From CAZJHD01 sp964545855 (GTDB taxonomy: Bacteria; Planctomycetota; UBA1135; JACQFD01): a stretch of 64,000 nt of DNA. The stretch lies in NCBI GenBank assembly GCA_964545855.1, contig CAZJHD010000013.1, forward strand, positions 1-64,000, read 5' to 3'. Below are positions 52,401-60,287 of the stretch, one piece after another (position 1 is the first letter of the stretch; each line of letters opens with the position of its first letter). Below the pieces are notes generated by a model, which was given only the letters and a program-made list of their open reading frames with translations, did no database searches and was not told the DNA's origin. Made by a program: the position numbers and the translations under genes.

Positions 52401-55400
52401 ACTCAGCGTCGCACCGCTCGACACGAGGAGCGCCCCGTTCACGTCGAGGGGCTGCGTCGCGGTCGTGTTGGAGGACGACGCGATCGTCAGGTTCTCGAAT
52501 CGAGGCGAGAATCCTCCGATCTCTTGCGCTCCCGCCCGGTCGAAGACGACGGTCCCCGTGTTGGGTTGGAAGGCCGGGTGGCCGATCCAATCGCCCCTGC
52601 AGCGAATCGTCCCCGGAACTCCCGAGCCTCCGACGACCGTTCCGGATAGCGTCGCGCCGGACTGCAGCTCGAGCGATGCGTTGGTCAGGATCGAGAGCGA
52701 TCCTCCGACGAGGCTCGCGCTCCCTTCGACGTGGAGCGTGTGCGCGCTCGAGGAAGCACCGACGGTCAGACTGCCGCCCGTCAGGAAGAGCGCGCCGTTC
52801 ACCGTCGTCGTGTGCGCTCCGGCGCCCGAGCCGACGGTGAGCGACCCGGAGATCACCGAGAGGCTCCCCGCCAGCTGTACCGCGGAGCCCGCGAAGGTCG
52901 CCGTCCCGCTCGTGAGCGCGATCTCCACGCTCGGGAGTTCGCTCATCGCGCTCGTCGTGACGGTGGTCGTGCTGCCGTCGAATCGCAGGGTGCCGCTCGC
53001 GACGAGTGTCCCGCTCAGGGTCGAGTTGCCGCCCAGCGTGTGCGTCAGACTCCCGAGACCGAGCGTCGCACCGATCGACACGAGGAGCGCCCCGTTCACG
53101 TCGAGGGGCAGCGTCGCCGTCGTGCTGGAGGGCGAGGAGATCGTCAGGCCGTGGAACCTCGCCGACGCACCATCGATGGTCTGTGCTCCGGTGCCGTTGA
53201 ACTCGACGGTCCCGGACGTCGGCTGGAAGCCGGGGTGCGCCGTCCAGTCGCCGCCGCACTGGATCGTCCCCGGAACGGCGCTCCCCGTCGCCGACGTGCC
53301 GCCGAAGACGACGCTCCCGTCCACGTCGAGCGTCGATGCGTTGCGCACCGTGAGGGTGCCCCCCAGCAGTGACGCGCTCCCGACGACGCGGAGTGTCTGC
53401 ACGGGCGAGGTCGAGCCTCCGACGGTGAGGTCTCCTCCGGCGAGCGTGAGGCTCCCGCTCACGGTCGTCGTGTGGGCGCCGCTCGAGGGACCGACCGTGA
53501 GGTTCCCCGAGAAGAGCTTCAACGTGCCCGTGACGTCGATCGAGCTCCCGCCGAATGTCGTCGTCGTGCTCGGCGTCGGGTGCGCGATCTCGACGCTCGG
53601 CAGCGGGCTCGTGCCGTTCGCCGTGACGGTTCCCGTGCCGTCGAGCCGCAGCGTCCCGCTCGCCGTGAGATTCCCCTGGAGGGTGACGCTCCCGGCCAGC
53701 GTGTGCGTGAAGGCGCCGAGCGCGAGGGAAGTGCCGGCCACGACGGTGAGCGTCCCATTCACGTCGAGGGGCACGGCCGCCGTCACCTGGGACGTCGAGC
53801 TGGTCGTGAGATGGAAGAACCGCGCGCCCGTGCCCGAAATCGTCTGGCTCCCTGGTCCCTCGAGGCTCACGGTGCTGCTACCGGGAGCGAAGGACGGATG
53901 TCCCGACCAGTTCCCCTTGCAGCGGATCGTGGTGGGCGGAGTCGTCGAGATCGTGCCGGAGAACGTCGCGCTCGAGTCGAGCCGAAGTGTCGTGTTGCTG
54001 CCCGTCGCCGTGAGCGTGCCGCCGGAGAACGTCGCGGCGCCCGCCACCTGCAGCGTCTGCGAGGAGCTGGTGAACTGCCCGAGGCTCAGCGTCCCGCCGG
54101 TCTGCGTGAGCGTTCCCGCGACGGTCGTCGTGTGGACCTGACCCGACTGGCCCACGGCGAGAGTCCCGCTCGCGAGCGTGAGGGATCCCGTGATCGTCAC
54201 GGTCGTCCCCGTCAGGAGGAGTTGCGTCGTCCCGCTCTTCTGCACGAGGACGTTGGGCAGCGACGAAGTGGCTGCGATCGTCACCGTCGCAGCCGTCGAA
54301 CCTGCGAAGCGCACGGTGCCGTTTCCGAGGAGCGTCCCGGACAGCACCAAGTCCTTGCTGAAGGAGTGGAGACCCGAGCCGAGATCGAGGGTCGCGCCTG
54401 CATTGACGGTCACCTTGGCGTCCGACGACAGCGTCGAGTGGATCTCCACGGTGCCGCCTGGATTCACGATGAGATCGCTCCCCGTGACCCCCACCACGAG
54501 AGCGCCGTTCGCCTCGAACGTCCCGCTCACCGTGAGCGTGCTCAGGATCGTGAGGTCGTCGAGCGCGATCACGTGGGATCCCGCCTGGACGAGGATCGCG
54601 TTGAAGGTGGTGACTCCCGAGATCGTCTGCGGCGGCACCGCGGGGCCGTCGAACAGCACGGTCCCGGAGAGCGGGTTGAAATCGGTGTCGGAAGTCCAGT
54701 TTCCGGCGATCGAGATCGTCCCCGGCGGCGCCGACACGATGGTGTTCGTGATGCTGACGGTCGCGTCGAGATCGAGGACGCCGTTCGACGTTCCCGAAAG
54801 CGTGCCTCCCGCGAAGGTGGCGGCGCCGACGACGTGCAGCCGCTTCGCGCCACCGGACGCCGTCCCGATGGCGAGGCTCGCCGACGAGAGGCCGAACGCT
54901 CCGAAGACGTCGACGTCGAGCGAGCCGGTTCCCGAGCCGACGTTCAACGTCCCCGATAGATGGTTGAGCGCACCCTGGATCACGAGAGCCGTGCCGGCGA
55001 ACGTGACAGAGCCAGTGGCAGCAACGTCCACCGCCGGCAGCGAGCTGCCGATGCCGAGGGTCACGGACCCCGCCCCGTCGAAGGTCACCTTCGTTCCGCC
55101 CGTCGTCGTGCCCGCCGTCGACGTGAAGCTCCCGGCGAAGGTGTGGAGACCGCTTCCGAGGTTCAGCGAGCCGGTGACGGTCGCGGAGCCGTTCACGTCG
55201 AGATGGCCCGCGAGGGTCGCGAAGAGGCCGTCGATCGCGATGTTGCCCCGAATGAGCGCGTCGGCACTGAGAGTCACGTCATTGCCGTTCGCGATCGTGA
55301 AGTCCTTGAAGCTCACGCCAGATCCGCCGAGCGAATGCATTCCCGTGCCATCGAGCACGACGATGCCTTGCGTCGGCGCGAAGAGCGAGTGACCCGCCCA

Positions 55401-56858
55401 GTCGCCCGCGCAACGGATCGTCGCGGGAGGCAGAGTGGAGCCCGTGCCCGAGAAGACCGTGTTCGAGTCGACGTCGAGGAGGCCGTCGACCCCGGTGCCG
55501 GAGCCTTGGAACGTCCCCCCCTGGAAGAGCGCGCTCCCGGCGACGCTGAGCGTCTTGGTGCTTCCCGACGCGGTACCGATCTGGAGGGTTCCCCCGGTGA
55601 GGGCGAGACCGCTCCCGACGGAGACGGTCGTCGCAGTCGCGCCCGAGCCGATCGTGAGCTGCCCGGAGGAAATCGTGAGGCTGCCTCCTAGCGCCATCGT
55701 CGCGCCGGAGAAGACGACCGTGCCCGTAGCGGCCACCTGCACCGACGGCAGGGAGCTCGAGGCTCCGAGCGCCACCGTTCCCGCGCCGTCGAAGGTAACC
55801 GTCGCTCCGCCCGTGGTCGTCCCAGCGGTCGACGTGAAGCTCCCGGCGAAGCTGTGGAGCCCGCTCCCCAGATTCAGCGAGCCGGTGACCGTCGCGGAGC
55901 CGTTCACGTCGAGGTGACCCGCGAGAGTCGAGAAGAGACCATTGATCGTGATCGATCCCCGGAGAAGCGCATCGGCGCCGAGGGTCACGTCGTTGCCGCT
56001 CGCGATCGTGAGCCCGTTGAAGCTCACGCCGGTGCCTCCCAGGGTGTGCATCCCCGGCCCGTCGAGGACGACGATGCCTTGAGTCGGGGCGAACGCGGGA
56101 TGTCCGGTCCAGTCCCCGGCGCATCGAATCGTCGCGGGCGGAGCCGTCGACCCGGTCCCCGAGAAGACCACGTTCGCGTCGAGATCGAGGACCCCGTCCG
56201 TCCCGACCCCCACCGTCTCGAGCGACCCGCCCTGGAACGACGCGGCCAGCGCCACCTGGAGCGTCTTGGTGCTCCCCGAGCCGGTCCCCACCTGCAGGAT
56301 TCCGCCCGTCTGTGTGTACGTCCCCGCGACGGTGACCAGCAGGAGCGTGGAGCCCGAACCGATCGTGAGCTGGCCCGAGCCCACGGTGAGCGCACCCGTG
56401 ATCGAGAGCGCCGAGCCCCCGAAGACGACCGTCCCCAGGGACGCAACGTTCACGCTCGGCAGCGTTCCCGTTCCCGACGACGAGACCGTGCCGGCTCCCA
56501 CGAGACTCACGAGCCCTCCCGCCGCGAACGTTCCCGTTCCCGTCAGCGTGATCCCGCCGCTCACGGCGAGTGGGAAGCCCGGCGCTGCCGTGACGGTCCC
56601 GCCGCTGGAAATGGTGAGCGAAGCGCACTGGGCGGGAGCACCTGCAGTCGTCGGCTGGGTCGTCGCCGTCGCACCGACCGTGGCATTCGTGAGCGCGTCG
56701 GGCACACCAGCCGTCCAGTTGCCCGCGTTCGACCATGCCGAGTCGACGGCTCCCGTCCAGGTCGTCGACTGTGCCGCGGACGGAGCCACGAGCCCCGCGA
56801 CGAGAAACACGGGGAGGAAGAGAAGACGAGCCGCACTACCCGCAGGACTCCACGGCAT
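46473..56858 (-). CDS. Giant secreted beta-repeat protein
   Basis: A 3461-residue exported protein; the ATG at 56858 begins a normal signal peptide (LLFLPVFLVAGLVAPSAAQ), and a longer frame upstream is not conserved. It opens with TTWTGAVDSAWSNAGNWTAG, a start typical of large surface beta-helix or autotransporter-like proteins. Most of the chain is 12 copies of a unit built of short Gly/Thr/Ser strands, each with a marker like GTIRCGGDWTAHVSFQP; the longest units are 237-238 residues. Near the C-terminus are a fibronectin-III-like segment, a right-handed beta-helix stretch (GGGPFATIQAAIDAA) and a final module (about 3350-3461) like those of the secreted proteases here. It lacks a visible autotransporter barrel. 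A cell-surface fibre or adhesin is the likely role. It is divergent from the kinase/ECF operon. Confidence 0.88.
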   Translation of the reverse strand: MPWSPAGSAARLLFLPVFLVAGLVAPSAAQSTTWTGAVDSAWSNAGNWTAGVPDALTNATVGATATTQPTTAGAPAQCASLTISSGGTVTAAPGFPLAVSGGITLTGTGTFAAGGLVSLVGAGTVSSSGTGTLPSVNVASLGTVVFGGSALSITGALTVGSGQLTIGSGSTLLLVTVAGTYTQTGGILQVGTGSGSTKTLQVALAASFQGGSLETVGVGTDGVLDLDANVVFSGTGSTAPPATIRCAGDWTGHPAFAPTQGIVVLDGPGMHTLGGTGVSFNGLTIASGNDVTLGADALLRGSITINGLFSTLAGHLDVNGSATVTGSLNLGSGLHSFAGSFTSTAGTTTGGATVTFDGAGTVALGASSSLPSVQVAATGTVVFSGATMALGGSLTISSGQLTIGSGATATTVSVGSGLALTGGTLQIGTASGSTKTLSVAGSALFQGGTFQGSGTGVDGLLDVDSNTVFSGTGSTLPPATIRCAGDWAGHSLFAPTQGIVVLDGTGMHSLGGSGVSFKDFTIANGNDVTLSADALIRGNIAIDGLFATLAGHLDVNGSATVTGSLNLGSGLHTFAGSFTSTAGTTTGGTKVTFDGAGSVTLGIGSSLPAVDVAATGSVTFAGTALVIQGALNHLSGTLNVGSGTGSLDVDVFGAFGLSSASLAIGTASGGAKRLHVVGAATFAGGTLSGTSNGVLDLDATVSITNTIVSAPPGTISIAGNWTSDTDFNPLSGTVLFDGPAVPPQTISGVTTFNAILVQAGSHVIALDDLTILSTLTVSGTFEANGALVVGVTGSDLIVNPGGTVEIHSTLSSDAKVTVNAGATLDLGSGLHSFSKDLVLSGTLLGNGTVRFAGSTAATVTIAATSSLPNVLVQKSGTTQLLLTGTTVTITGSLTLASGTLAVGQSGQVHTTTVAGTLTQTGGTLSLGQFTSSSQTLQVAGAATFSGGTLTATGSNTTLRLDSSATFSGTISTTPPTTIRCKGNWSGHPSFAPGSSTVSLEGPGSQTISGTGARFFHLTTSSTSQVTAAVPLDVNGTLTVVAGTSLALGAFTHTLAGSVTLQGNLTASGTLRLDGTGTVTANGTSPLPSVEIAHPTPSTTTTFGGSSIDVTGTLKLFSGNLTVGPSSGAHTTTVSGSLTLAGGDLTVGGSTSPVQTLRVVGSASLLGGTLTVRNASTLDVDGSVVFGGTSATGSAVPGTIQCGGDWTAHPGFQPTSGTVEFNGTGAQTIDGASARFHGLTISSPSSTTATLPLDVNGALLVSIGATLGLGSLTHTLGGNSTLSGTLVASGTLRFDGSTTTVTTSAMSELPSVEIALTSGTATFAGSAVQLAGSLSVISGSLTVGSGAGAHTTTVNGALFLTGGSLTVGASSSAHTLHVEGSASLVGGSLSILTNASLELQSGATLSGTVVGGSGVPGTIRCRGDWIGHPAFQPNTGTVVFDRAGAQEIGGFSPRFENLTIASSSNTTATQPLDVNGALLVSSGATLSLGNLTHALGGNVTLQGTLTSSGTLRLDGFGTVTSNATSPLPSVEIAPASGSVTFAGSAIQVMGSLTVISGTLTIGSGAGAHTTTVNGTLSMTGGALTVGSSGSQMLHAKGVAALSGGSLSVLSQATLDVDGNVTLSGSSVGGSGVPGTIRCGGDWTAHVSFQPTTGTVVFDSGVAHTISGTGGRFAAVTVESGSTVTAAIPLNLKGLLTLQTSTSWTSTAGSLDLDSGVSVASGATLSLGSLTHTIDGNTTLSGTLTASGTLRFDGSGLVTASALSPLPNVEIGPGVFSVTFGGTSIQVNGSLTVISGTLTVGSGSGAHTTIVSGSLAVSGGSLSVGSSGPQQLRVLGSASLSGGTLTMVSTATLEVEGHIVLSGTSVGGSVPGTIRCGGDWTAHVSFQPTTGTVVFDNGLAHTISGTGGRFAAVTVESGSTVTAAIPLNLKGVLTLQTSTSWTSTAGSLDLDSGVSVASGATLSLGSLTHTIDGNTTLSGTLTASGTLRFDGSGLVTASALSPLPNVEIGPGVFSVTFGGTSIQVNGNLTVLSGTLGIGSGVGAHTTTVNGALSLTGGNLTVGASGPQVLHVLGSATLQTGTLSVVSAATLDVDGSVTFSGVSVGGSGVAGTIRCGGDWTAHVSFQPTTGTVVFDSGTAHTISGTGGRFAAVTVESGSTVTAAIALNLKGLLTLQGTTTWTNSAASLDLDGGVNVANGATLSLGALTHTIDGNATLSGTLIASGTLRFDGSGLVTASALSPLPNVEIGPGVFSVTFGGTSIQVNGSLTVISGTLTVGSGSGAHTTIVSGSLAVSGGSLSVGSSGPQQLRVLGSASLSGGTLTMVSTATLEVEGHIVLSGTSVGGSVPGTIRCGGDWTAHVSFQPTTGTVVFDNGLAHTISGTGGRFAAVTVESGSTVTAAIPLNLKGLLTLQASSSWTSTAGSLDLDNGVSVASGSTLSLGSLTHTIDGNATLSGTLVASGTLRFDGSGTVTASATSPLPNVEIGPGVFSVTFGGTAIQVDGSLTLLSGTLSIGSGVGAHTTTVLGPLSLLGGTLNVGSFPGPHVLRVIGSASLVGGSLSVLTLASLELEAGVTFSGTVIGGSGVPGTIRCRGDWIAHPTFQPTSGTVEFDGAGAQTIGGASPRFANLTISTSSPLGTTALQPLDVNGTLLLAGGAKLDLGSLTHTLGGNATLQGTLVSSGTLRFDGSSSSVTTNPMSPLPNVEIALTSGGVTFASADVQVNGDVSVQSGTLTAGTGVGAHTTTVAGSLSLTGGTLAVGSFPGAHVLHVEGSANLLRGSLSVASTATFDVDSHLTLSGTSVGGSGVPGTIRCGGDFLANSLFAPTSGTVELDGPGTTLFGPTVAGTTLTLKTLVVKNGVREPASDFSLAATTVTVDLGGTLDIGPRFVEIPSTAITANGVLAVGAGGALALGPTTSVAVGSTGTLRVVGTATQPAVVTGQGGGGYALSVNGTIAAMNFRFEQMGPAGIQIAQSATIAPAPQDLRGGVFDRPSANAGSVLLDIQRPAPAELRYLQFEKSNGVGTYNVRCLGGSTVTLRNWTGAFAGSTFEDDPGNRIVWAPPVQTGVASFTSTAGPGKLQLAWTTSSEVDASAFLLEWSTSPLGPFSLVTELPAAGASTYGAVHTGLTPGFTYHYRLSQRLTHGAIVELATASGVPLSDAPPPGFLQVGGGGPFATIQAAIDAAVLPKSVVLVAAGTYAPFSVTSVPAGSLQIVADGSGTVSIDTTSAPVVVSGLGAGTSLVLAGLEIGSAVSPNRGLDVVGCAGTIVVDKCVVRGGSGQPGLRLNGSTATAIQRTQMQGTPGLLVEAGSLTLASRGSLDALEVKGSSQARLVQLTPPITIVEGGSVHVPVPGVMPDVSAPQLLHVGEPLQVEFLGAPGTIWVLAAADGFQWVEIPGWELVGLVDLVTFSAPDFGTFDVAGMDSRTYTLPVTTPLGSTFAVQLLTVDLSTNAIRWSNVTSIVTAP
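49678..50186. repeat. 509-bp perfect direct repeat, copy 1
   Basis: Every base matches 51103-51611, 1425 bp away. It lies in frame within the giant repeat gene and covers parts of two protein units. Perfect identity across third codon positions means recent duplication or gene conversion. Confidence 0.93.
50797..51070. repeat. 274-bp perfect direct repeat, copy 1
   Basis: Identical to 51508-51781 at an offset of 711 bp, which equals one 237-residue unit of the giant protein. It overlaps the register of the longer repeat family. Confidence 0.93.
51103..51611. repeat. 509-bp perfect direct repeat, copy 2
   Basis: Second copy of 49678-50186. The two copies first differ at single bases on either side (C/G on the left, A/G on the right). 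Confidence 0.93.
51508..51781. repeat. 274-bp perfect direct repeat, copy 2
   Basis: Second copy of 50797-51070. It partly overlaps the second 509-bp copy, showing that both exchanges involved this middle unit. Confidence 0.93.
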
Positions 56859-57076
56859 CGATGTGCTCCAGAAGGTGCCGCGCGCGGCGGCAGCGCGCTC
56901 CAGTGACCGGTGGAGCGGATGCAGAGCATCCCGCCGGCTCGTGGAACTCGCAAGGGCACCGATCACGCCACCTTCCGAGGCGACGCCGCGCCGGCGCGCC
57001 GAAGTAGGATCTGCGCCGGTTTCGGCGTCCCTGCCCGACCCGCGGAGGCCGCCGCAGATGCGTGCTGCCCCAACCG
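56859..57076. promoter_or_regulatory. Divergent promoter region between giant surface protein and kinase/sigma operon
   Basis: A 218-bp gap between divergent genes. The ECF sigma factor encoded downstream could act here on either side, but no ECF-type promoter pair could be recognised by eye. Position is the only support. Confidence 0.4.
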
Positions 57077-60000
57077 ATGAACCAGGACTCGACGTCTCAC
57101 CGATCCGGCGCGCCCGCCGCCTGGCGACTCTTCCGAGAGTTCCTGGTGCGCTCGAGCCGCGGCGAGAAGGTGGACTTCGAGGATCTCTGCACGCGGTGGC
57201 CGCGTAGGGCCGACGACCTCCGCGAGATCCGGCGCGCTTGGGTCCGTCGGAGGTTCCTCGCACGTTCCGAGGATTCCCGGCCGACGACCGTCGATCGGCT
57301 GCGCGTCACGTTCGGCGCCCGGGTCGATCCTGGGGTCGTGCTCGACGAGGAGCCCGGAAGCCGAACAGCGCTACAGGCGGAGCGCGACGCGTCCGGTCGA
57401 TCGGGCGGTGCGCCCGATGACGGAGCCGTCCTGGACCGTCTCGCGGAGGTTCTTACGCGAAAGCTCGGAGCTGCGTTCGGCGCACAGCCCTCTCCGGACA
57501 GCTCGGCAGCATCCGGTGTGCGAAGCCCCGAGAGCCACCTCATCGCGCGGCTGCGCCAGCATGCAGCACTCCCCTCGCGCTATCTCGCGCGCACGGAGAT
57601 CGCTCGGGGCGGCATGGGGGCGATCCTCAAGGTCTGGGACGAGGAGCTCCGCCGGCACGTCGCGATGAAGGTCCTCCTGAACCGGCGCGCCGATCCCGAG
57701 CGGGATGCCGAGCCTGTGCTCGACTCGCTCCGGCTCGGTCGGTTCCTCGAGGAAGCCCAGATCACGGCGCAGCTCGACCATCCGGGAGTCGTCCCGGTCC
57801 ACGAGCTGGGGCTCACCTCCGACGGACAGGTCTACTTCACGATGCGCCTCGTGAAGGGGCAGGACTTCCGCACGGTGATCGATCTCGCGCGCGCGGGGAA
57901 GGACGGCTGGGGCCAGCCCCGCGCCCTGACGGTGCTGCAGCGCGTCTGCGAAGCGATGGCCTTCGCTCACTCGAAAGGAGTGATCCACCGCGACCTCAAG
58001 CCGGCCAACATCATGGTCGGCCGATTCGGAGAGACCTACGTCATGGACTGGGGGCTCGCGCGCGTGATCGGAAAGGACGATCCCATGCGCGCCGTCCGGC
58101 CTGCTGGCGTGGCGGTCTCCCTCACGGCAGTGCATTCCGTCCGTACGGACGAAGCGGGGTCTCCCGACTCGCCACTCCTCACCGACGACGGCGACGTCAT
58201 CGGAACGCCCGTCTACATGCCTCCGGAGCAGGCCATGGGAGTCTCCGGGGACGTGGGCCCGACGGCGGACGTCTACTCCGTCGGCGCGATCCTCTACCAC
58301 CTCTGCACGGGGCGGATGCCCTACGTGGAGCCGGGGGCGCAGGTCTCCCCCTACACGGTGCTCCGTTGGCTCCAGGAAGGACCTCCGCTCCCGATCCACA
58401 AGATCGACCCGAGCGTGCCCGCGGAGCTCGCCGCCATCTGCGACAAGGCGATGGCCCGGAGGCCGCGCGACCGATACCCCGACATGCAGGCGATGGCGGA
58501 GGACGTGCGCGCCTACCTCGAGGGCCGGGTCGTGAAGGCGCACCGAGTCGGCGCACTCGTGGAGCTCCACAAGTGGACGCAGCGCAATCGAGTGGCGGCC
58601 CTCTCCGTTGCGGCAGCGGCTCTGCTCGCCATCGGTGGACTCGGGAGCGTGGCGGCGATCAAGGCCGAGTCGAGCCGCCGGATCGCCTCGGCCCTCGCCG
58701 ACCTGGAGCTCGTGAGCGCGGACGCATTCCTCCTGAAGTACGCCGAGGAGGCGCGCGATCTGGGGCCTGCGACCCCGGCGAACGCACCGCGGCTCCGCGC
58801 CTGGCTCGAGAAGGCCCGCGCCCTGGCGGAACGAGCTCCCGCATTCCGGGAGCTGCGGGACGAGATCCGCGCGAGGTCGATCGGTTCCGATCCGAACGTT
58901 CCCGAGCCGCCGGATCTCGCGGACCTCCGCCAGGTGCGCCAGGACCTCGCTTCGGCGATCCCTGCGCTCGAGACGAGCGGTCAGCCGGCGACGGAGATCG
59001 AGAAGGTCCGCCGCCGGATCGAGTCCCTCGACGCGCGAATCGCGGGTTCGGAGGAACGTCTCGCGAGCCGGAGGGCTTGGCGCTTCGCCGGCCCGAGGGA
59101 TCAGGAGCGCCACGACCAGCTCGACGATCTGGCGCTCGAACTCGATCGACTCGCCGCCGAACGGACCGAGGGTGGGCTCATCGACGCCATCGCACGCCGT
59201 CTCGAGCTGGCGGAGACCATCGAGGCTCGATCGATCGGCGCCTTCGGCGACGAGTGGAAGGAGGCGATCGACGCCATCGGCCGGCGCGACGCGTCCTCGC
59301 GCTACGCGGGGCTCCGGATCGCTCCGCAGCTCGGACTGGTCCCGCTCGGGGTCGATCCCCTTTCGAGTCTCTGGGAGTTCGCTCACGTCGGCAGCGGAGA
59401 GATCCCCGCACGCGCCGAGAACGGCACGCTGCGAATCGACGAATCGTCCGCGATCGTCCTGGTCCTGTTGCCCGGAGGCCGCTTCACGATGGGGGCGCGC
59501 CGCCCAGCGGCGCGGGAGCCCGCTTCCGGCTCGAACGTCGATCCGAGCGCACAGGTCGAGGAGGGGCCCTCGCACGAGATCGAGCTCGAGCCCTTCTTCC
59601 TCTCGAAGTACGAGACGACGCAGGGGCAGTGGCGTCGCATGACGGGTGTCAACCCGAGCCAGTTCCTGCCAGGGTCGAGAGTGCGGGGCGAGACCATCAC
59701 GCTCCTCCATCCCGTCGAGCAGGTGAGCTGGAGCGAATGCCGCGAGACGCTCTCGGCCTTCGGACTCGAGATCCCGACGGAAGCGCAGTGGGAGTACGGA
59801 TCGCGCGCGGGAACGGGGACGGTCTGGTGGTCCGGAGACGATGTCTCATCGCTGCAGGGGGCGGCGAACCTCCCGGACCTCACGGCTCGAGAGCGCGGCG
59901 CCCCCGAGAGCTGGGGAATCGCCGATCTCCTGGAGGACGGCTACCTCCTGCATTCGCCCGTCGGCCGATTCGATCCGAATCGCTTCGGGCTCCACGACAC

Positions 60001-60229
60001 GATCGGAAACGTCTGGGAATGGTGCCGCGACACGTTCGCGAGCTATCGGCTCCCCGTGCGCATGGGGAACGGCGAGCGACGGGCCCTCGGCTCGAACGAC
60101 TGCGTTTTCCGGGGGGGAAGCCATGCGAGCCCCATCGATCTTTCGCGCTCGGCAGCACGAGCCCATGTGGCGCCGGAGACCCGAGTCCCTACGCTCGGAG
60201 TCCGCGCGAGTCGGAGCGTGATGCGATGA
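57077..60229 (+). CDS. Membrane Ser/Thr protein kinase fused to a formylglycine-enzyme-like domain
   Basis: A 1050-residue protein from the ATG at 57077; a GTG 15 bases upstream is an alternative. The kinase domain (about 170-460) has the glycine loop ARGGMGA, K198 in HVAMKVLL, D306 in VIHRDLKPAN and D324 in the DWG form of DFG, so it should be active. A transmembrane helix (about 507-530) divides cytoplasmic kinase from the outer part, which begins with a helical, probably coiled-coil region (about 560-720). The end (about 790-1050) is a SUMF1/FGE-type domain (GGRFTMGA, IPTEAQWEYGSRAG, NVWEWCRD, FRGGSH). The two catalytic cysteines expected after GGS are missing, so it is probably a binding or sensing domain. 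The ECF sigma gene follows. Confidence 0.93.
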   Translation: MNQDSTSHRSGAPAAWRLFREFLVRSSRGEKVDFEDLCTRWPRRADDLREIRRAWVRRRFLARSEDSRPTTVDRLRVTFGARVDPGVVLDEEPGSRTALQAERDASGRSGGAPDDGAVLDRLAEVLTRKLGAAFGAQPSPDSSAASGVRSPESHLIARLRQHAALPSRYLARTEIARGGMGAILKVWDEELRRHVAMKVLLNRRADPERDAEPVLDSLRLGRFLEEAQITAQLDHPGVVPVHELGLTSDGQVYFTMRLVKGQDFRTVIDLARAGKDGWGQPRALTVLQRVCEAMAFAHSKGVIHRDLKPANIMVGRFGETYVMDWGLARVIGKDDPMRAVRPAGVAVSLTAVHSVRTDEAGSPDSPLLTDDGDVIGTPVYMPPEQAMGVSGDVGPTADVYSVGAILYHLCTGRMPYVEPGAQVSPYTVLRWLQEGPPLPIHKIDPSVPAELAAICDKAMARRPRDRYPDMQAMAEDVRAYLEGRVVKAHRVGALVELHKWTQRNRVAALSVAAAALLAIGGLGSVAAIKAESSRRIASALADLELVSADAFLLKYAEEARDLGPATPANAPRLRAWLEKARALAERAPAFRELRDEIRARSIGSDPNVPEPPDLADLRQVRQDLASAIPALETSGQPATEIEKVRRRIESLDARIAGSEERLASRRAWRFAGPRDQERHDQLDDLALELDRLAAERTEGGLIDAIARRLELAETIEARSIGAFGDEWKEAIDAIGRRDASSRYAGLRIAPQLGLVPLGVDPLSSLWEFAHVGSGEIPARAENGTLRIDESSAIVLVLLPGGRFTMGARRPAAREPASGSNVDPSAQVEEGPSHEIELEPFFLSKYETTQGQWRRMTGVNPSQFLPGSRVRGETITLLHPVEQVSWSECRETLSAFGLEIPTEAQWEYGSRAGTGTVWWSGDDVSSLQGAANLPDLTARERGAPESWGIADLLEDGYLLHSPVGRFDPNRFGLHDTIGNVWEWCRDTFASYRLPVRMGNGERRALGSNDCVFRGGSHASPIDLSRSAARAHVAPETRVPTLGVRASRSVMR

Positions 60230-60287
60230 CGCCGACCGTCGCCCGCTGCCCGGCAGCGCACAATCGAATCCCTCGGGAGCACGAGCC

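Noticed and set aside
48859..53259. A second minus-strand frame of 1466 residues inside the giant gene
   Set aside because: It is an alternate-frame shadow, Arg/Asp/Gly-rich, of the same repeats. The main frame has a signal peptide and beta-repeat motifs.
46425..54141. Long plus-strand open frames across the giant repeat gene, some repeated themselves
   Set aside because: They mirror the minus-strand repeats; their sequence is Arg- or Pro/Ser-rich without a signal peptide, and repetition is explained by the repeated DNA of the real gene.
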